This document shows, one piece after another, positions 16,539-29,826 of a DNA stretch of 64,000 bases. This stretch comes from Amycolatopsis acididurans (GTDB lineage Bacteria; Actinomycetota; Actinomycetes; Mycobacteriales; Pseudonocardiaceae). Each line of letters opens with the position of its first letter. Position 1 is the first letter of the stretch. The notes under the pieces were generated by a model. The model was not told the origin of the DNA. It was given only the letters and a program-made list of their open reading frames with translations, and searched no databases. The position numbers were made by a program, and so were the translations under genes. The stretch spans positions 177,190 to 241,189 of the forward strand of contig NZ_JAAXLS010000009.1 of assembly GCF_012328925.1 (NCBI RefSeq). Reading direction: 5' to 3'.

Positions 16539-16958
16539 CTACGAAGTCGCCCCGTCCCGTACCGCGAGTGCGTCCTCGACCGAGCTCACCACGGTGAGCA
16601 CCCGGTCCAGGCCGGTCATCTTCAGCGGGCTCAGCACCGTCCGGCTGGTGCACGCCAGCGCGAACCGGCAGCCGTCCTGGCTGCACCTGCTCGCCGTCTC
16701 CACCAGCACGGCCAGCCCCGCCGAATCCAGGAACGTCACACCCGTCAGGTCCAGCACCAAGCGGTCCGGTGGATGCGCGGACACCTCGTGCGCCGCCGCG
16801 ATGCCCTCCCGGAGCTGCCGTGCCGACGCGATGTCGATCACGCCGCCCGCCCGTACCACCAGTGCGTCGGGCTCCGGGCGCTCCCACTCCAGGGTGAACA
16901 CCTCTTCGGCCGCCCGGGCCTGCTGTTCTCGTCCGTCGCCATGCGGCATGATCAACAT
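16539..16958 (-). CDS. STAS-domain anti-anti-sigma factor
   Basis: The 139-residue protein is a single STAS domain with the anti-sigma antagonist signature [19 protein letters not shown]; Ser79 is the expected phosphorylation site. In its dephosphorylated state such a protein binds an RsbW-type kinase and frees a sigma factor. It lies 39 bases downstream of the PP2C phosphatase gene on the same strand, which is the natural enzyme to dephosphorylate it. ATG at 16958 is used; ATG at 16949 is equally possible. No RsbW gene is adjacent, so its kinase may be encoded at 29827 or elsewhere. Confidence 0.85.
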   Translation of the reverse strand: MLIMPHGDGREQQARAAEEVFTLEWERPEPDALVVRAGGVIDIASARQLREGIAAAHEVSAHPPDRLVLDLTGVTFLDSAGLAVLVETASRCSQDGCRFALACTSRTVLSPLKMTGLDRVLTVVSSVEDALAVRDGATS

Positions 16959-16997
16959 TGTCCCAAAGCGGCTAGGCAGGTGCAGCGCAACGGTTGC

Positions 16998-19270
16998 TCA
17001 CCCGACCTGAACAGCGACGACACAGGTGTCGTCGACGGTGTTGGCGTCACTGTGTTCCAGCACGTGATCGGTCCATTCCTCCAGCGGCCCGCTCATCCCG
17101 GCCGCCACGCTCAGCAGATGCTCGATCGAATCCTCCAGCGGCTGGTCGCGGCGCTCGATCAGCCCGTCGGTGTAGAGCAGGAGCCGGTCACCCGGGCACA
17201 ACCGGACCTCGCCTTCCTCCTGGCAGGTCTGCGCGAACGCGCCCAGCAGCACCCCCGGCAGCAGCGGCAGGCTGGTGGCCTGCCCGTCCCGCACGAGCAC
17301 CGGCGGCGGATGCCCGGCGCGCGCCCACCGCAGCACTCCGGTCGACGGGTCGTACAGGGCGCACGCCGCGGTGCCCCGGATCTCGTCGGTCAAGTGGTAG
17401 GCCACGAGGTTGAGCCAGGTCAGCAGCCGCGCCGGCCCGGCCCCGGTGATCGCGAGCCCGCGCAGGGCGTTGCGCAGCACCACCATCCCGGTCGCGGCCT
17501 GGATGCCGTGTCCCACGATGTCGCCCACCGACAGCAGCACCTGCTTCGACGGCAGCACGACCACGTCGTACCAGTCCCCGCCGACGAGCTGTTCCTCCTC
17601 CGCGGGACGGTAGCGCGTGGCGATCCGCAGGCCGGTCGCGGTGATCGGGGGCTGCGCGTCGGGCATGATCGCGCGCTGGAGCCGCAACGTGAGTCGGTTC
17701 TGTTCCTCGGCGTGCTGCTCGGTGTGCGTCAGCTGGTCCCGGGTCGCCGACAGCGCCACCTCGGTCCAGTGCTGCGCCGAGATGTCCTGGTAGGCGCCGC
17801 GCACGGACAGCAGGCGGCCCGCCGCGTCCGGCACCGGTTCGGCGACGACCTTGACGTGCCTGGTCAGGCCGTCCGGGCGCAGCAGCCGGAACGCCACCGA
17901 ACCCGGATGCCGGCGCTCGAAGACGGTACGCAAGAACCGTTCGATGGCGACCGCGTCGTCGCGGTGCGCGTACTCGGGCAGCCGCACCAGCGGGATCGGC
18001 TCGTCGGTGGCGTCCAGGCCGCACACCGCGAACGTTTCCTGGCTCCAGGTGATCTCGCCGGTGCCGATGCGCTCCTCGAACCCGCCGACGCCGCCCAGCC
18101 GTTGCGCGTGCCGCAACAGCTCCGCCAGCCGGGCCGGCTCGTCCTCGACGCGCCAGACCAGCAGCACCGCGTCGCCGTGCCTGCTGATCCCGACGTCGGC
18201 CACCACGGTCACGCCCGCCAGGTTGCGCCAGCGCATCCGGCGTGCGCGCAAGGACTCCCCCGTCGCGTAGACGTGTTCGATCCGGTCGAACAGCTCGCCC
18301 GCCGCCAGCGGATACGCCTCCAGCAGCAGCGCGCCGTCGACGGCCTCGCGCGGGCGACCGCGGGGATCGGCGAAATCGGCGTTGACGTGGTGGATCCGGA
18401 AGTCCCGCAGTTGCCCGTCCTGCAGGTACGGGCGCAGCACCAGCGCCGGATCGGGCAGGCCGTCGGCCAGGTCCGCGAGGTCGGCCGCCCACGACACCTC
18501 GGTCGCGGGGGCGTGTTCCAGGGTGTGCGCGCACAACTCGGCCAGCGATTCGAGCTGCCGCCGCACCTGCGGGGCCGGCGCGGCGACCGGTTTGGGCCAG
18601 CCCACCTCGACCACGCCGAGCACGCGCCCGCCGAGCCGCGCCGGGATCGCGGCGCGGCCGCCCTCGGGCGAGCAGCGCTGCCCGGCGGTGGGCAGCCCGT
18701 CGCGTGCGAGATCCTCGATCCACACCGCCTCCCGCCGGGCCAGGGCGCGCTGGGCCGGTGTGTCCACGCCGGGCGGCACATACCGCCACCGTTTCGCCTC
18801 CTCCGGCGCCAGCCCGGCGAACCCGGCCAGCGTCAGGGAACCGTCCCCGCCCGCCGCCCAGATCACCACCGTCGTCGCGCCCAGCGGGGTCAGCGCGTAG
18901 GCGAGCACCGATTCGGCCGCGCGCCGGCTGTCTTCGGCGGCGAGCACGGCGCTTTCGGCCGTACGCGACCGCACCACCTCCGCCGGGTCGTCCACAGTGG
19001 ACTGTTTCGGGAGCACGGACAGCGTGTCCCCCGCCACGCGGTCGACCAGTTGCGCGGCCACCTCGAGCGGGGTCGAGTCCAGCTGGCCTGCCAGCAGTTC
19101 GATCTGCCGCGCGGCCTGCGCCGGACCGCACCGCAGCCGCTCGACGAGTACGCCCTTGGCCAGCTCCAGCAGCGCGCGGCCGTCCGCGGCCGTCCGCGTG
19201 TCGCGCAGTTCCCGGCGTAGCCGTTCGACAGTGGCGGCCAGCCTGGCCACCCCGGCGTCCTCGCCGGCCA

Positions 19271-19271
<1 letters not shown>
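16998..19271 (-). CDS. ANTAR-GAF-PAS-PP2C (SpoIIE-type) phosphatase
   Basis: The 757-residue protein reads: an N-terminal ANTAR-like helical segment (about 20-75, ALLELAKGVLVERLRCGPAQAARQIELLA), a GAF sensor (about 95-260), two PAS-like segments (about 275-390 and 395-510, the second ending in VRGAYQDIS), a short coiled coil, and a C-terminal PP2C phosphatase (about 535-757; LVGGDWYDVV, VLLSVGDIVGHGIQAA, LLLYTDGLIERR). The manganese-binding aspartates are present. It would dephosphorylate STAS antagonists in response to ligand or RNA/redox cues. ATG at 19271 overlaps the hybrid kinase stop (TGATG), so kinase and phosphatase are co-translated. Confidence 0.85.
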
Positions 19272-23353
<4,082 letters not shown>

Positions 23354-23478
23354 GTGTACCGCCCGTTCCGGTAGGAGCCGCTGGGAAACACCACCGACAA
23401 CATCCCACATCCGACGGCGCCGGAGGTGATATCGCGGCGCCGGATGTGCTGGGGCGCCGGGTAAGGCAAGATATCCGC

Positions 23479-23853
23479 ATGCATGGGTCCGACCCCGAAA
23501 GATCGCCTTCCCGCTCCGACCTGACCGCCGAACTCGAACAGCTCGATGAGGGGCTCGCGGTGGTGGTCGCCGGAGAGCTGGACGTGGTCACGGCGCCGCG
23601 GCTCGACGAGCGGATCGAGCACGCGCTCGAACGCCGGCCGCCGCTGCTGCTGATCGACCTGACCGGGGTCACGTTCCTCGGCTCGGCCGGGATGACGTCA
23701 CTGGTGGCCGCCCATCGCACCGCCGGGGACGCGACGGCCGTGCGCATCGTGGCCGTCGGTCGGTCCACGGCGCGCGCGATGCAGATCGTCGGACTCGACC
23801 AGCAGCTGGCGATCTTCCCCACGCGCGAGGAGGCGCTCGCGCACCGGCCGTAG
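23479..23853 (+). CDS. STAS-domain anti-anti-sigma factor, divergent from the hybrid kinase
   Basis: The 124-residue protein is a STAS domain with [19 protein letters not shown] and [20 protein letters not shown]; Ser69 is the expected phospho-acceptor. The ATG at 23479 is used rather than the upstream in-frame ATG at 23446, which adds an arginine-rich leader. It diverges from the kinase gene with about 125 bases between, so the two may be co-regulated. It probably enters the same partner-switching network as the STAS protein at 16539, with which it shares the TGVTFL-SAG core. Confidence 0.82.
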   Translation: MHGSDPERSPSRSDLTAELEQLDEGLAVVVAGELDVVTAPRLDERIEHALERRPPLLLIDLTGVTFLGSAGMTSLVAAHRTAGDATAVRIVAVGRSTARAMQIVGLDQQLAIFPTREEALAHRP

Positions 23854-23903
23854 GCGGCACCGTCCGACGCCGGCGGTCCATTGTGGACTGTGGCTGACCG
23901 AGG

Positions 23904-24347
23904 TCAGGCCGGGATCGAGTCGAAGCGGCCTTTGAGCGCGGCGCGCAGCTCCTGGGTGGGCGTCCCGGCCGCGAGCCCGCCGCCGAGTTCGGCGAAGAAG
24001 CCTTCCAGGCCCGCGGGCGTGACCAGGATCAGGGCGCGGGCGTCGGCGCTCGCGGTGAAGCCGTGGCGGGTGCCGCGCGGGACGTACACCCAGCTGCCGG
24101 GCGCCACCTCGACCTCCTCCGTGCCGATGGTGAAGGTGAACTGGCCCTCGAGCACCTGGATGCACTCTTCGCGCTCGCGGTGGATGTGCGGGGGCGGGCA
24201 CGCGGCGTTGCCGCGGAAGTCGATCAGTTCGAAGGCGCCGCCGGTCTGGGCGCCGCTCAGCGCCACCCGTCCGATCAGGGGAAGCTCCCGGCCCTCGTCC
24301 GGACCCATCACGACGGCCTGCGCCGGCCGCATCTGCTGCTCGGTCAT
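23904..24347 (-). CDS. cupin-domain protein
   Basis: The 147-residue protein is a single small beta-barrel cupin. Metal-binding residues of motif 1 are His54 and His56 with Glu60 or Glu61 (PPPHIHREREECIQVLEG), and motif 2 contributes His95 (YVPRGTRHGF). Such proteins are dioxygenases, isomerases or ligand sensors; no function is implied by neighbours. The ATG at 24347 follows AAGGAACTCC. It is divergent from a TetR regulator, which probably represses it. Confidence 0.75.
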   Translation of the reverse strand: MTEQQMRPAQAVVMGPDEGRELPLIGRVALSGAQTGGAFELIDFRGNAACPPPHIHREREECIQVLEGQFTFTIGTEEVEVAPGSWVYVPRGTRHGFTASADARALILVTPAGLEGFFAELGGGLAAGTPTQELRAALKGRFDSIPA

Positions 24348-24371
24348 GAGGAGTTCCTTTCCGCCATTCGA

Positions 24372-24425
24372 TGACACGCGACTGTTATCCTGTCACGTGA
24401 GTGCCTTCATGACACTGTTGTGACA
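24372..24425. promoter_or_regulatory. TGACA/TGTCA half-site cluster (TetR operator candidate)
   Basis: The cupin-TetR intergenic gap contains TGACAC (24372), TGTCAC (24391), TGACAC (24410) and TGACA (24421). The first two form an inverted pair with 14 bases between TGACA and TGTCA. Repeated half-sites in a divergent promoter next to a TetR gene suggest the operator for both genes. Confidence 0.45.
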
Positions 24426-24456
24426 TTAATGCGGACAGGGAACGGGGTCAACAGCG

Positions 24457-25053
24457 ATGGCTCGGGACAACCAGAAGCGCCGGACGCGCAAGGCGCTCGT
24501 CGAGGCGGCGGGGCGGCTGATGGCCGAAGGGCGGCGGCCGTCGGTCGCCGAGGTCGCCGACGCCGCCGAGATCTCCCGGCGCACGGCCTACCGGTACTTC
24601 CCCAGCGCCGAGCAGCTGTCGGTCGAGGCCGCCCTGGAGGCGACCCGGCAGAACATGGAGCTGACGATCGAAGCGGGCCCGGCCGACGCGCCGGTGGCCG
24701 ACCGGGTCGACCGCCTCGTTGACGCGCTGTCGCGGATGACCATGGACAACGAACCGCTGCTGCGCCAGATGATCCGCTTCACCATCGACCGCGACGCGAT
24801 CGAGCCGGGGGTGCCGCCGCGTCCCAGCCGACGTCTGGAATATGTCGAACGCGCGCTGAGCCCGCTTCAGGGGGCACTGGACCAGGACGAGCTCGACCGG
24901 CTGGCCCACGCCCTCGCCGTCGTCATCGGCATCGAGTCGACCATCGTGCTGCGGGACATCTGCGGACTCGACGCCGAAGGGATCCTCCGCGTCCAGCACT
25001 GGGCGGCCCGGGCGCTGGTCGCGACGGCGAGCCGCGAGGCGCGGGCGGACTGA
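24457..25053 (+). CDS. TetR-family transcriptional regulator
   Basis: The 198-residue protein has the TetR DNA-binding helices at about 8-55 (TRKALVEAAGRLMAEGRRPSVAEVADAAEISRRTAYRYF) followed by an all-helical ligand domain. It is divergent from the cupin gene over a 109-base gap with repeated TGACA half-sites. It probably represses itself and the cupin gene until a ligand binds. The ligand is unknown. Confidence 0.82.
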   Translation: MARDNQKRRTRKALVEAAGRLMAEGRRPSVAEVADAAEISRRTAYRYFPSAEQLSVEAALEATRQNMELTIEAGPADAPVADRVDRLVDALSRMTMDNEPLLRQMIRFTIDRDAIEPGVPPRPSRRLEYVERALSPLQGALDQDELDRLAHALAVVIGIESTIVLRDICGLDAEGILRVQHWAARALVATASREARAD

Positions 25054-25060
25054 CTCCTTA

Positions 25061-25094
25061 AGATGTTCCTATCATCTGGATGACGTGAGTATCC
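25061..25094. promoter_or_regulatory. two adjacent inverted repeats before the long TetR gene
   Basis: AGATG-7-CATCT (25061-25077) is followed directly by GGAT-9-ATCC (25078-25094), in a 63-base gap just ahead of the GGGGAGAGGA ribosome site. This is a good candidate for an autoregulatory operator; the two repeats may be one extended site. Confidence 0.4.
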
Positions 25095-25116
25095 TGATGC
25101 GGGGAGAGGAGTGCCG

Positions 25117-26178
25117 ATGGTCCGGCTGACCCGGGCGCAACAGCAGGAGCGCACCCGCGCGGCCGTGCTGCTCGCGGCGCGGGAGGAGTTCGCCGAACAC
25201 GGCTACGCGGGCGCGAAGGTGGACCGCATCGCGGAGCGGGCCGAGCTCACCCGCGGCGCGGTGTACTCCAACTTCCCCGGCAAACGGGCGCTCTACCTCG
25301 CCGTGCTCGTGGACATGACCGAGCACGCGGACCCGCCCGCGAAGCCGCCGGGCGCCGATCCCGGCGACGCACTCGGCGCGTTCGCCCGGGGCTGGCTCGA
25401 ACGGCTGCCGCTGACCGGCGACCTGCCCGCGAACGCGGCGCTTCGGCTTCGCTCGCTGACCGGCGTGCTCGACGAACCGGCCCGCGCGGCGCTGGCGCAG
25501 ATCACGCGGCTGGAGGCGCTGTTGCTCGCGTCGGCACTGGAAGCGCGGCTGCCGCCGGGCTCGCGCCGGGTGCGGCTCGCCGGGCTCGTGCTGACCTTGC
25601 TGTACGGCGCGGCTCAGCTGGCCGAGACCGCGCCCGGCTTCGGCGATCCCTTCGACGTCGCGCGCGCCTGCGCGCACCTGGCCGGGGCCGATCTGTCCGA
25701 CATCTGGGCCCCGCCGCATCTCCCCCACGTGCGTGCCGCCCGCCGCTGCCGCGACGCCTGGATCCCGCCCGGCGGGCTGACCGACGCGATCACGCGACGC
25801 CCGGCCGACACCGCCGCGGACGGTGTCGTCGCCGTGCTCGGCACGCGGCGCCTCGAAGCAGCCGAGGAAGCCGTGCGCGCCGTGCGCGAGGGCGACCGCG
25901 TCACGGTGGCCGTGGTGACGAGCGACCCCGCCGAGACCGGACGTCTCGTACGGCTGCGGATCGGTGATCTTCTCGCCTGCCTGCGCCGCACGTTCGCGCC
26001 CGCCGACTGGCCGCGGCTGCAGCTCGTGCTCGACGGGAGCCCGCTGGCCTCGGCCCTCGACGTCGCCGAGCCGGGCGACGACACCGAGGATGCCGTCCGC
26101 GTCGAGGGCGGCGCGATCGTGGCCCGCGCCCGTGGTCGTGGCGCCGGGCACGCCGTTGCCGCCGGGGTGCGCCGATGA
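25117..26178 (+). CDS. TetR-family regulator with an extra C-terminal domain
   Basis: The 353-residue protein starts with a clear TetR helix-turn-helix (about 8-52; RAAVLLAAREEFAEHGYAGAKVDRIAERAELTRGAVYSNFPGK region) and a helical ligand domain to about residue 195. Unusually for a family of about 200 residues, it continues for about 155 residues: an arginine-rich linker, then a mixed alpha/beta stretch (VVAVLGTRRLEAAEEAV, VTVAVVTSDP, LQLVLDGSPL). I do not recognise that extension. ATG at 25117, six bases after GGAGAGGA, is preferred over GTG at 25111. It converges on the HTH gene with a 5-base gap. Confidence 0.75.
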   Translation: MVRLTRAQQQERTRAAVLLAAREEFAEHGYAGAKVDRIAERAELTRGAVYSNFPGKRALYLAVLVDMTEHADPPAKPPGADPGDALGAFARGWLERLPLTGDLPANAALRLRSLTGVLDEPARAALAQITRLEALLLASALEARLPPGSRRVRLAGLVLTLLYGAAQLAETAPGFGDPFDVARACAHLAGADLSDIWAPPHLPHVRAARRCRDAWIPPGGLTDAITRRPADTAADGVVAVLGTRRLEAAEEAVRAVREGDRVTVAVVTSDPAETGRLVRLRIGDLLACLRRTFAPADWPRLQLVLDGSPLASALDVAEPGDDTEDAVRVEGGAIVARARGRGAGHAVAAGVRR

Positions 26179-26183
26179 GCTCT

Positions 26184-26783
26184 TCAGTGCCGCGGAATTC
26201 CCAGTGTGACAAGCAAATCCTCGTGCAGCTGGAACCACACGGTGTGATAGGAGGCGGTGTGGTCGGTGAGATAGGACACCTCGCCCGATACCGCCCGCTC
26301 GAGCGCCCCGGCGAGCCGGTCGCGGTAGCGGGCGAACCGGGTCAGCACGCCGGAGAGCCGCGCGCACACCTCGTCCGCACGCTTGTCGAACTCGGCGAAC
26401 ATCTCCAGGATCCTGGCGCCACGCGCGGAATCGGCGGGGTCGCGGGTCTGCCACGCGGTGCACAGGTCGAGCAGTTCCGGGTTGAGCTCCAGGAACTCGC
26501 TGTACGCCTCGGCCACCACGTTCCAGGCGCCCGAGCCCTTCAGCTCCGCCGCGATCCGTTCGGCGTCGGCGTCCCGGCCGGCCTCGGTCAGTCCCCACCC
26601 GCCGAACTCGCCGGGCACGCGCGTCACGAGGCCGGCCACGGCGAGGTCGATCAGCTGGGACTCCACAGTGGACTCGTCGAGACCGGACGCGGCGGCGACC
26701 GCGGCAAGACTGGAGAAACCGATGCAGCGCAAGGCATGCAGCACCAGCAGATCGGTCTCGGTACGAAGAGGAAGGTCGGGCAC
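26184..26783 (-). CDS. winged-helix protein paired with a PPDK-like gene
   Basis: The 199-residue protein has a MarR/PadR-like N-terminal winged helix (about 8-75; DLLVLHALRCIGFSSLAAVAAASGLDESTVESQLIDLAVAGLV, then GGWGLTEAG) and a helical C-terminal half with a conserved-looking WNVVAEAYSEFLELNPELLDLC block. It could be a transcriptional regulator or a structural partner of the PPDK-like protein encoded divergently only 17 bases away. Such a gap leaves almost no room for two standard promoters. It contains one TCCACAGTGGA palindrome (26662). Confidence 0.6.
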   Translation of the reverse strand: MPDLPLRTETDLLVLHALRCIGFSSLAAVAAASGLDESTVESQLIDLAVAGLVTRVPGEFGGWGLTEAGRDADAERIAAELKGSGAWNVVAEAYSEFLELNPELLDLCTAWQTRDPADSARGARILEMFAEFDKRADEVCARLSGVLTRFARYRDRLAGALERAVSGEVSYLTDHTASYHTVWFQLHEDLLVTLGIPRH

Positions 26784-26800
26784 CCGTCCAGGCTAGCGGT

Positions 26801-28249
26801 ATGAAGTGGATTCTCGCACTCCCGGGTGGCGCCGGAAGCACGGCGGATCTCCTTGGTGGCAAAGCAGAAGGCCTCGCCACACTGCACCGCCTCGGCCTGC
26901 CCGTCCCGCCCGCGTTCGTCATCACCACACGGGCCTGCCGCGCATTCCTGGACACCGGGCGCTTCCCCGCCGGTCTCGACGAGGAACTCGGGATGGCGAT
27001 CGCCGGTCTGGAGGCCGCGACGGGACGCCGGTTCGGCGGTCCGGACCGGCCGCTCGTGGTGTCCGTGCGATCCGGCGCCGCCGTGTCGATGCCCGGCATG
27101 ATGGACACGATCCTCAACCTGGGCCTGACCTCCGGCACGACGGCCGCCCTTGCCCGGGAAACCGGCGAGCCCGGGTTCGCCGACGATTCGCGGCGGCGTT
27201 TCGTGGCCGGGTTCGCGGCCGCGACAAGGGAAAACCCGCCGCAGGACGTCCGCGAGCAGCTGCACATGGCCGTGGCAGCCGTTTTCTCGTCGTGGCACAC
27301 GCCACGAGCGCGGACATACCGGGAACTGCACGGCATCGCGCACGATCTCGGCACGGCGGTCGTGGTGCAGGCGATGGTGTTCGGCAATCGCGACGCCCAC
27401 AGCGGCAGCGGCGTCGCGTTCAGCCGAGATCCCACCACCGGAGCACCGATCCCCTCCGGCGAGGTCGTGTTCGGCCGTCAAGGTGAGGATCTCGTGTCCG
27501 GACGGTTCCCGGCCGACCCGCTGCGCGTGCTCGCCGAGCGGGAACCGCAGGCGTGGCACGCTCTTCGCGACGCGCTCACCGTCATCGAAAATCACTACCG
27601 CGACGCGTGCTATGCCGAGTTCACGGTCGAATCGGGGGAACTGTGCTTGTTGCAGGTACGCCCCGGGCGGTTCACCGGACGTGCGGCCGTGCGTGTCGCG
27701 GTCGATCTCGCCGACGAGCACCTGATCACACGCGAGGAGGCGTTGATGCGGGTCTCCCCCGATGACCTGCGGCACGCGCGTACGCCGCGCCTGGACAACG
27801 CCGAGGTGTTCGCCCGCGGCACCGGGGCCTGTCCCGGCGTGGCGACCGGCCGCGTCGCGACGAGCGCGGACGCGGCGGTGCGGATGGCCGCGTCCGGTCC
27901 GGTCGTGCTCGTCCGCCCGCACACCTCGCCGCTGGACATGCACGGACTGGCCGTCGCGGCGGGAGTGGTCACGGCGGTCGGCGGCCCCGCCAGCCATGCC
28001 GCCGTCGTCGCGCGGGCGATGGGCAAACCCGCGGTCGTCGGCGCGGGCGCGGTGGACCTGGCGGAGGGCACGCTCGTCACGATCGACGGTGCCGCGGGTG
28101 AGGTGGTGCTCGGCCGGGCCCGCGTCCTCGCCGGCACCGAGGATGCTCACCTGCGGCGACTGCTCGCCTGGGCCGACCGGACCTGCGGCGGCCGTCCGGA
28201 TCGTGACGAGATCGCACGGCTCACTGCCGCCAAGGCGGCCCTGCTCTAA
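26801..28249 (+). CDS. PEP/pyruvate-binding phosphotransferase, PPDK-like without barrel domain
   Basis: The 482-residue protein matches the first two parts of pyruvate phosphate dikinase: the ATP-grasp-like nucleotide domain (about 1-330; GGKAEGLATLHRLGLPVPPAFVI, SMPGMMDTILNLGL, GVAFSRDPTTG) and the swivelling phosphohistidine domain with His399 (GGPASHAAVVARAMGKPAVVG). The third domain, the PEP/pyruvate TIM barrel of about 350 residues, is absent, and the stop is followed at once by another gene. It may phosphorylate a different acceptor, as rifampin phosphotransferase does, or act with a separate partner. Regulatory Thr two before the His is replaced by Ala. Confidence 0.78.
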   Translation: MKWILALPGGAGSTADLLGGKAEGLATLHRLGLPVPPAFVITTRACRAFLDTGRFPAGLDEELGMAIAGLEAATGRRFGGPDRPLVVSVRSGAAVSMPGMMDTILNLGLTSGTTAALARETGEPGFADDSRRRFVAGFAAATRENPPQDVREQLHMAVAAVFSSWHTPRARTYRELHGIAHDLGTAVVVQAMVFGNRDAHSGSGVAFSRDPTTGAPIPSGEVVFGRQGEDLVSGRFPADPLRVLAEREPQAWHALRDALTVIENHYRDACYAEFTVESGELCLLQVRPGRFTGRAAVRVAVDLADEHLITREEALMRVSPDDLRHARTPRLDNAEVFARGTGACPGVATGRVATSADAAVRMAASGPVVLVRPHTSPLDMHGLAVAAGVVTAVGGPASHAAVVARAMGKPAVVGAGAVDLAEGTLVTIDGAAGEVVLGRARVLAGTEDAHLRRLLAWADRTCGGRPDRDEIARLTAAKAALL

Positions 28250-28258
28250 CCTGATCGG

Positions 28259-29824
28259 GTGACGCATGCGGGAACGGACGAGACGACGATGCAAGGCACG
28301 CTGCTCGCGGGACGGTACCGGTTGCGGAGCCGTCTCGGCGCGGGCGCGATGGGCGTGGTGTGGCTCGCGCAGGACGAACGCCTGCAGCGGCCGGTCGCGG
28401 TCAAGCAACTGTGGCCCGGCCCGGACGACACCGAGGAGTCGCGGCAGCGGGTGATGCGCGAGGGCCGGATCGCGGCCCGGCTGCGTCATCCGCACGTCAT
28501 CACCGTGCACGACGTGGCCGAGCACAACGGCCAGCCCGCGCTGGTGATGGAGTATCTGCCCTCCCGCAGCCTCGCGGCGGTCGTCGCCGAGGACGGGCCC
28601 CTCGAACCGGCCAAGGTCGCCCGCATCGGCGTGCAGGCCGCCGCGGCGCTCGCCGCCGCGCACGCGGCCGGGGTGGTGCACCGCGACGTCAAGCCCGGCA
28701 ACCTGCTCGTCGGCGACGACGGCACGGTCAAGATCGCGGACTTCGGCATCTCCCACGCCACCGGGGACGTCACCGTGACCAGGACCGGAGTCGTGGCCGG
28801 CACGCCCGCCTTCCTGTCTCCGGAGGTCGCGCAGGGTGAGCAGCCCACGCAGGATTCCGACGTTTTCTCGCTCGGCGCGGCGCTGTACGCGGCGGTCGAG
28901 GGCGAGCCGCCGTTCGGGGAGGACGAGGGCAACGCGATCGCCGTCCTGCACCGGGTCGCGGCCGGCGAGTTCCCGCCGCCGCAGCGCGCGGGCGCGCTGG
29001 CCCCGGTACTGACCGCGATGCTGCGCCCCGATCCCGCCACGCGGCCCACGGCCGTGCAGCTCACCAGCGCGCTCCAAGCGGTGGTCGACGAGGTGCCGGT
29101 GCCGCCGGACACGCTGAGCCCGCGCGATGGGCGCACCCAGCCGGTGGCCACGCCGTCCTCGCTCACCGTCCCGGTCACCCCGGTCGGCAGACGCAAGAAC
29201 GCGACCAGGCTCACCGCCGCGCCCACGCCGGACCGGAGACGCTCGGCGCTGCGCTACGTGCTGCCCGGCGCGGCCATCCTCGTCGCGGTGGCCGCGGTCG
29301 CGATCCTGATCAGCATCATGACGGCCTCGCCGCGCGGCGGCTCGATCTCCACCCCCTCGGCGGCCGGGGACGCCGCGGCGCTGGACGCGCAAACCCTCAC
29401 CGACACGGTTTCGGGCTATTACGCGCTGCTGCCCGCCCAGGCCGATGCCGCGTGGACCCGGCTCGGGCCGGGCCCGCAGGCGCAGGGCCAGTCGACATAT
29501 CGCGCGTTCTGGTCGACGGTTTCGGCGCTCACCGTCACCGCACCACCTCAGGTGAGCGGGACCAACACGGTGACCGTCGGCATCGCCATGACACTGGCCA
29601 ACGGGTCCACCGTCACCGAGACACACGAACTGACGCTCATGGCCTCGGCACCGTCGCCGTTGATCAACAGCGACAAGGTCCTCACGAGCGACACCAGCAC
29701 CGCGCCACCACCGCCCCCGACCACGACGCAGGCGCCGCAGCCACCTGTGGTCAATGCCCCGCCGCCGGCCAATCCCCAGACCAGCCACACCAAATCAGGA
29801 CCCGGCAAACACGGCCACGGCTGA
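28259..29824 (+). CDS. PknB-type Ser/Thr protein kinase, membrane-anchored
   Basis: The 521-residue protein has a complete Hanks kinase (about 18-275): glycine loop GAGAMGVVW, Lys49 (VAVKQL), catalytic HRDVKPGN with Asp143, and DFG at 161-163. A juxtamembrane Thr-rich linker leads to one helix (about 333-354), then an outer domain of NTF2-like appearance (LDAQTLTDTVSGYYALLPAQ) and a Pro/His-rich tail. GTG at 28259 opens the frame; ATG at 28289 (MQGTLLAGRY), after GGACGAGACG, is a good alternative. It lies 9 bases after the PPDK-like gene and 2 bases from the convergent RsbW-like gene. Confidence 0.85.
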   Translation: MTHAGTDETTMQGTLLAGRYRLRSRLGAGAMGVVWLAQDERLQRPVAVKQLWPGPDDTEESRQRVMREGRIAARLRHPHVITVHDVAEHNGQPALVMEYLPSRSLAAVVAEDGPLEPAKVARIGVQAAAALAAAHAAGVVHRDVKPGNLLVGDDGTVKIADFGISHATGDVTVTRTGVVAGTPAFLSPEVAQGEQPTQDSDVFSLGAALYAAVEGEPPFGEDEGNAIAVLHRVAAGEFPPPQRAGALAPVLTAMLRPDPATRPTAVQLTSALQAVVDEVPVPPDTLSPRDGRTQPVATPSSLTVPVTPVGRRKNATRLTAAPTPDRRRSALRYVLPGAAILVAVAAVAILISIMTASPRGGSISTPSAAGDAAALDAQTLTDTVSGYYALLPAQADAAWTRLGPGPQAQGQSTYRAFWSTVSALTVTAPPQVSGTNTVTVGIAMTLANGSTVTETHELTLMASAPSPLINSDKVLTSDTSTAPPPPPTTTQAPQPPVVNAPPPANPQTSHTKSGPGKHGHG

Positions 29825-29826
29825 AC

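Noticed and set aside
26651..29788. 1045-codon minus-strand frame
   Set aside because: Antisense to the PPDK-like and Ser/Thr kinase genes, both of which have clear catalytic motifs on the plus strand.
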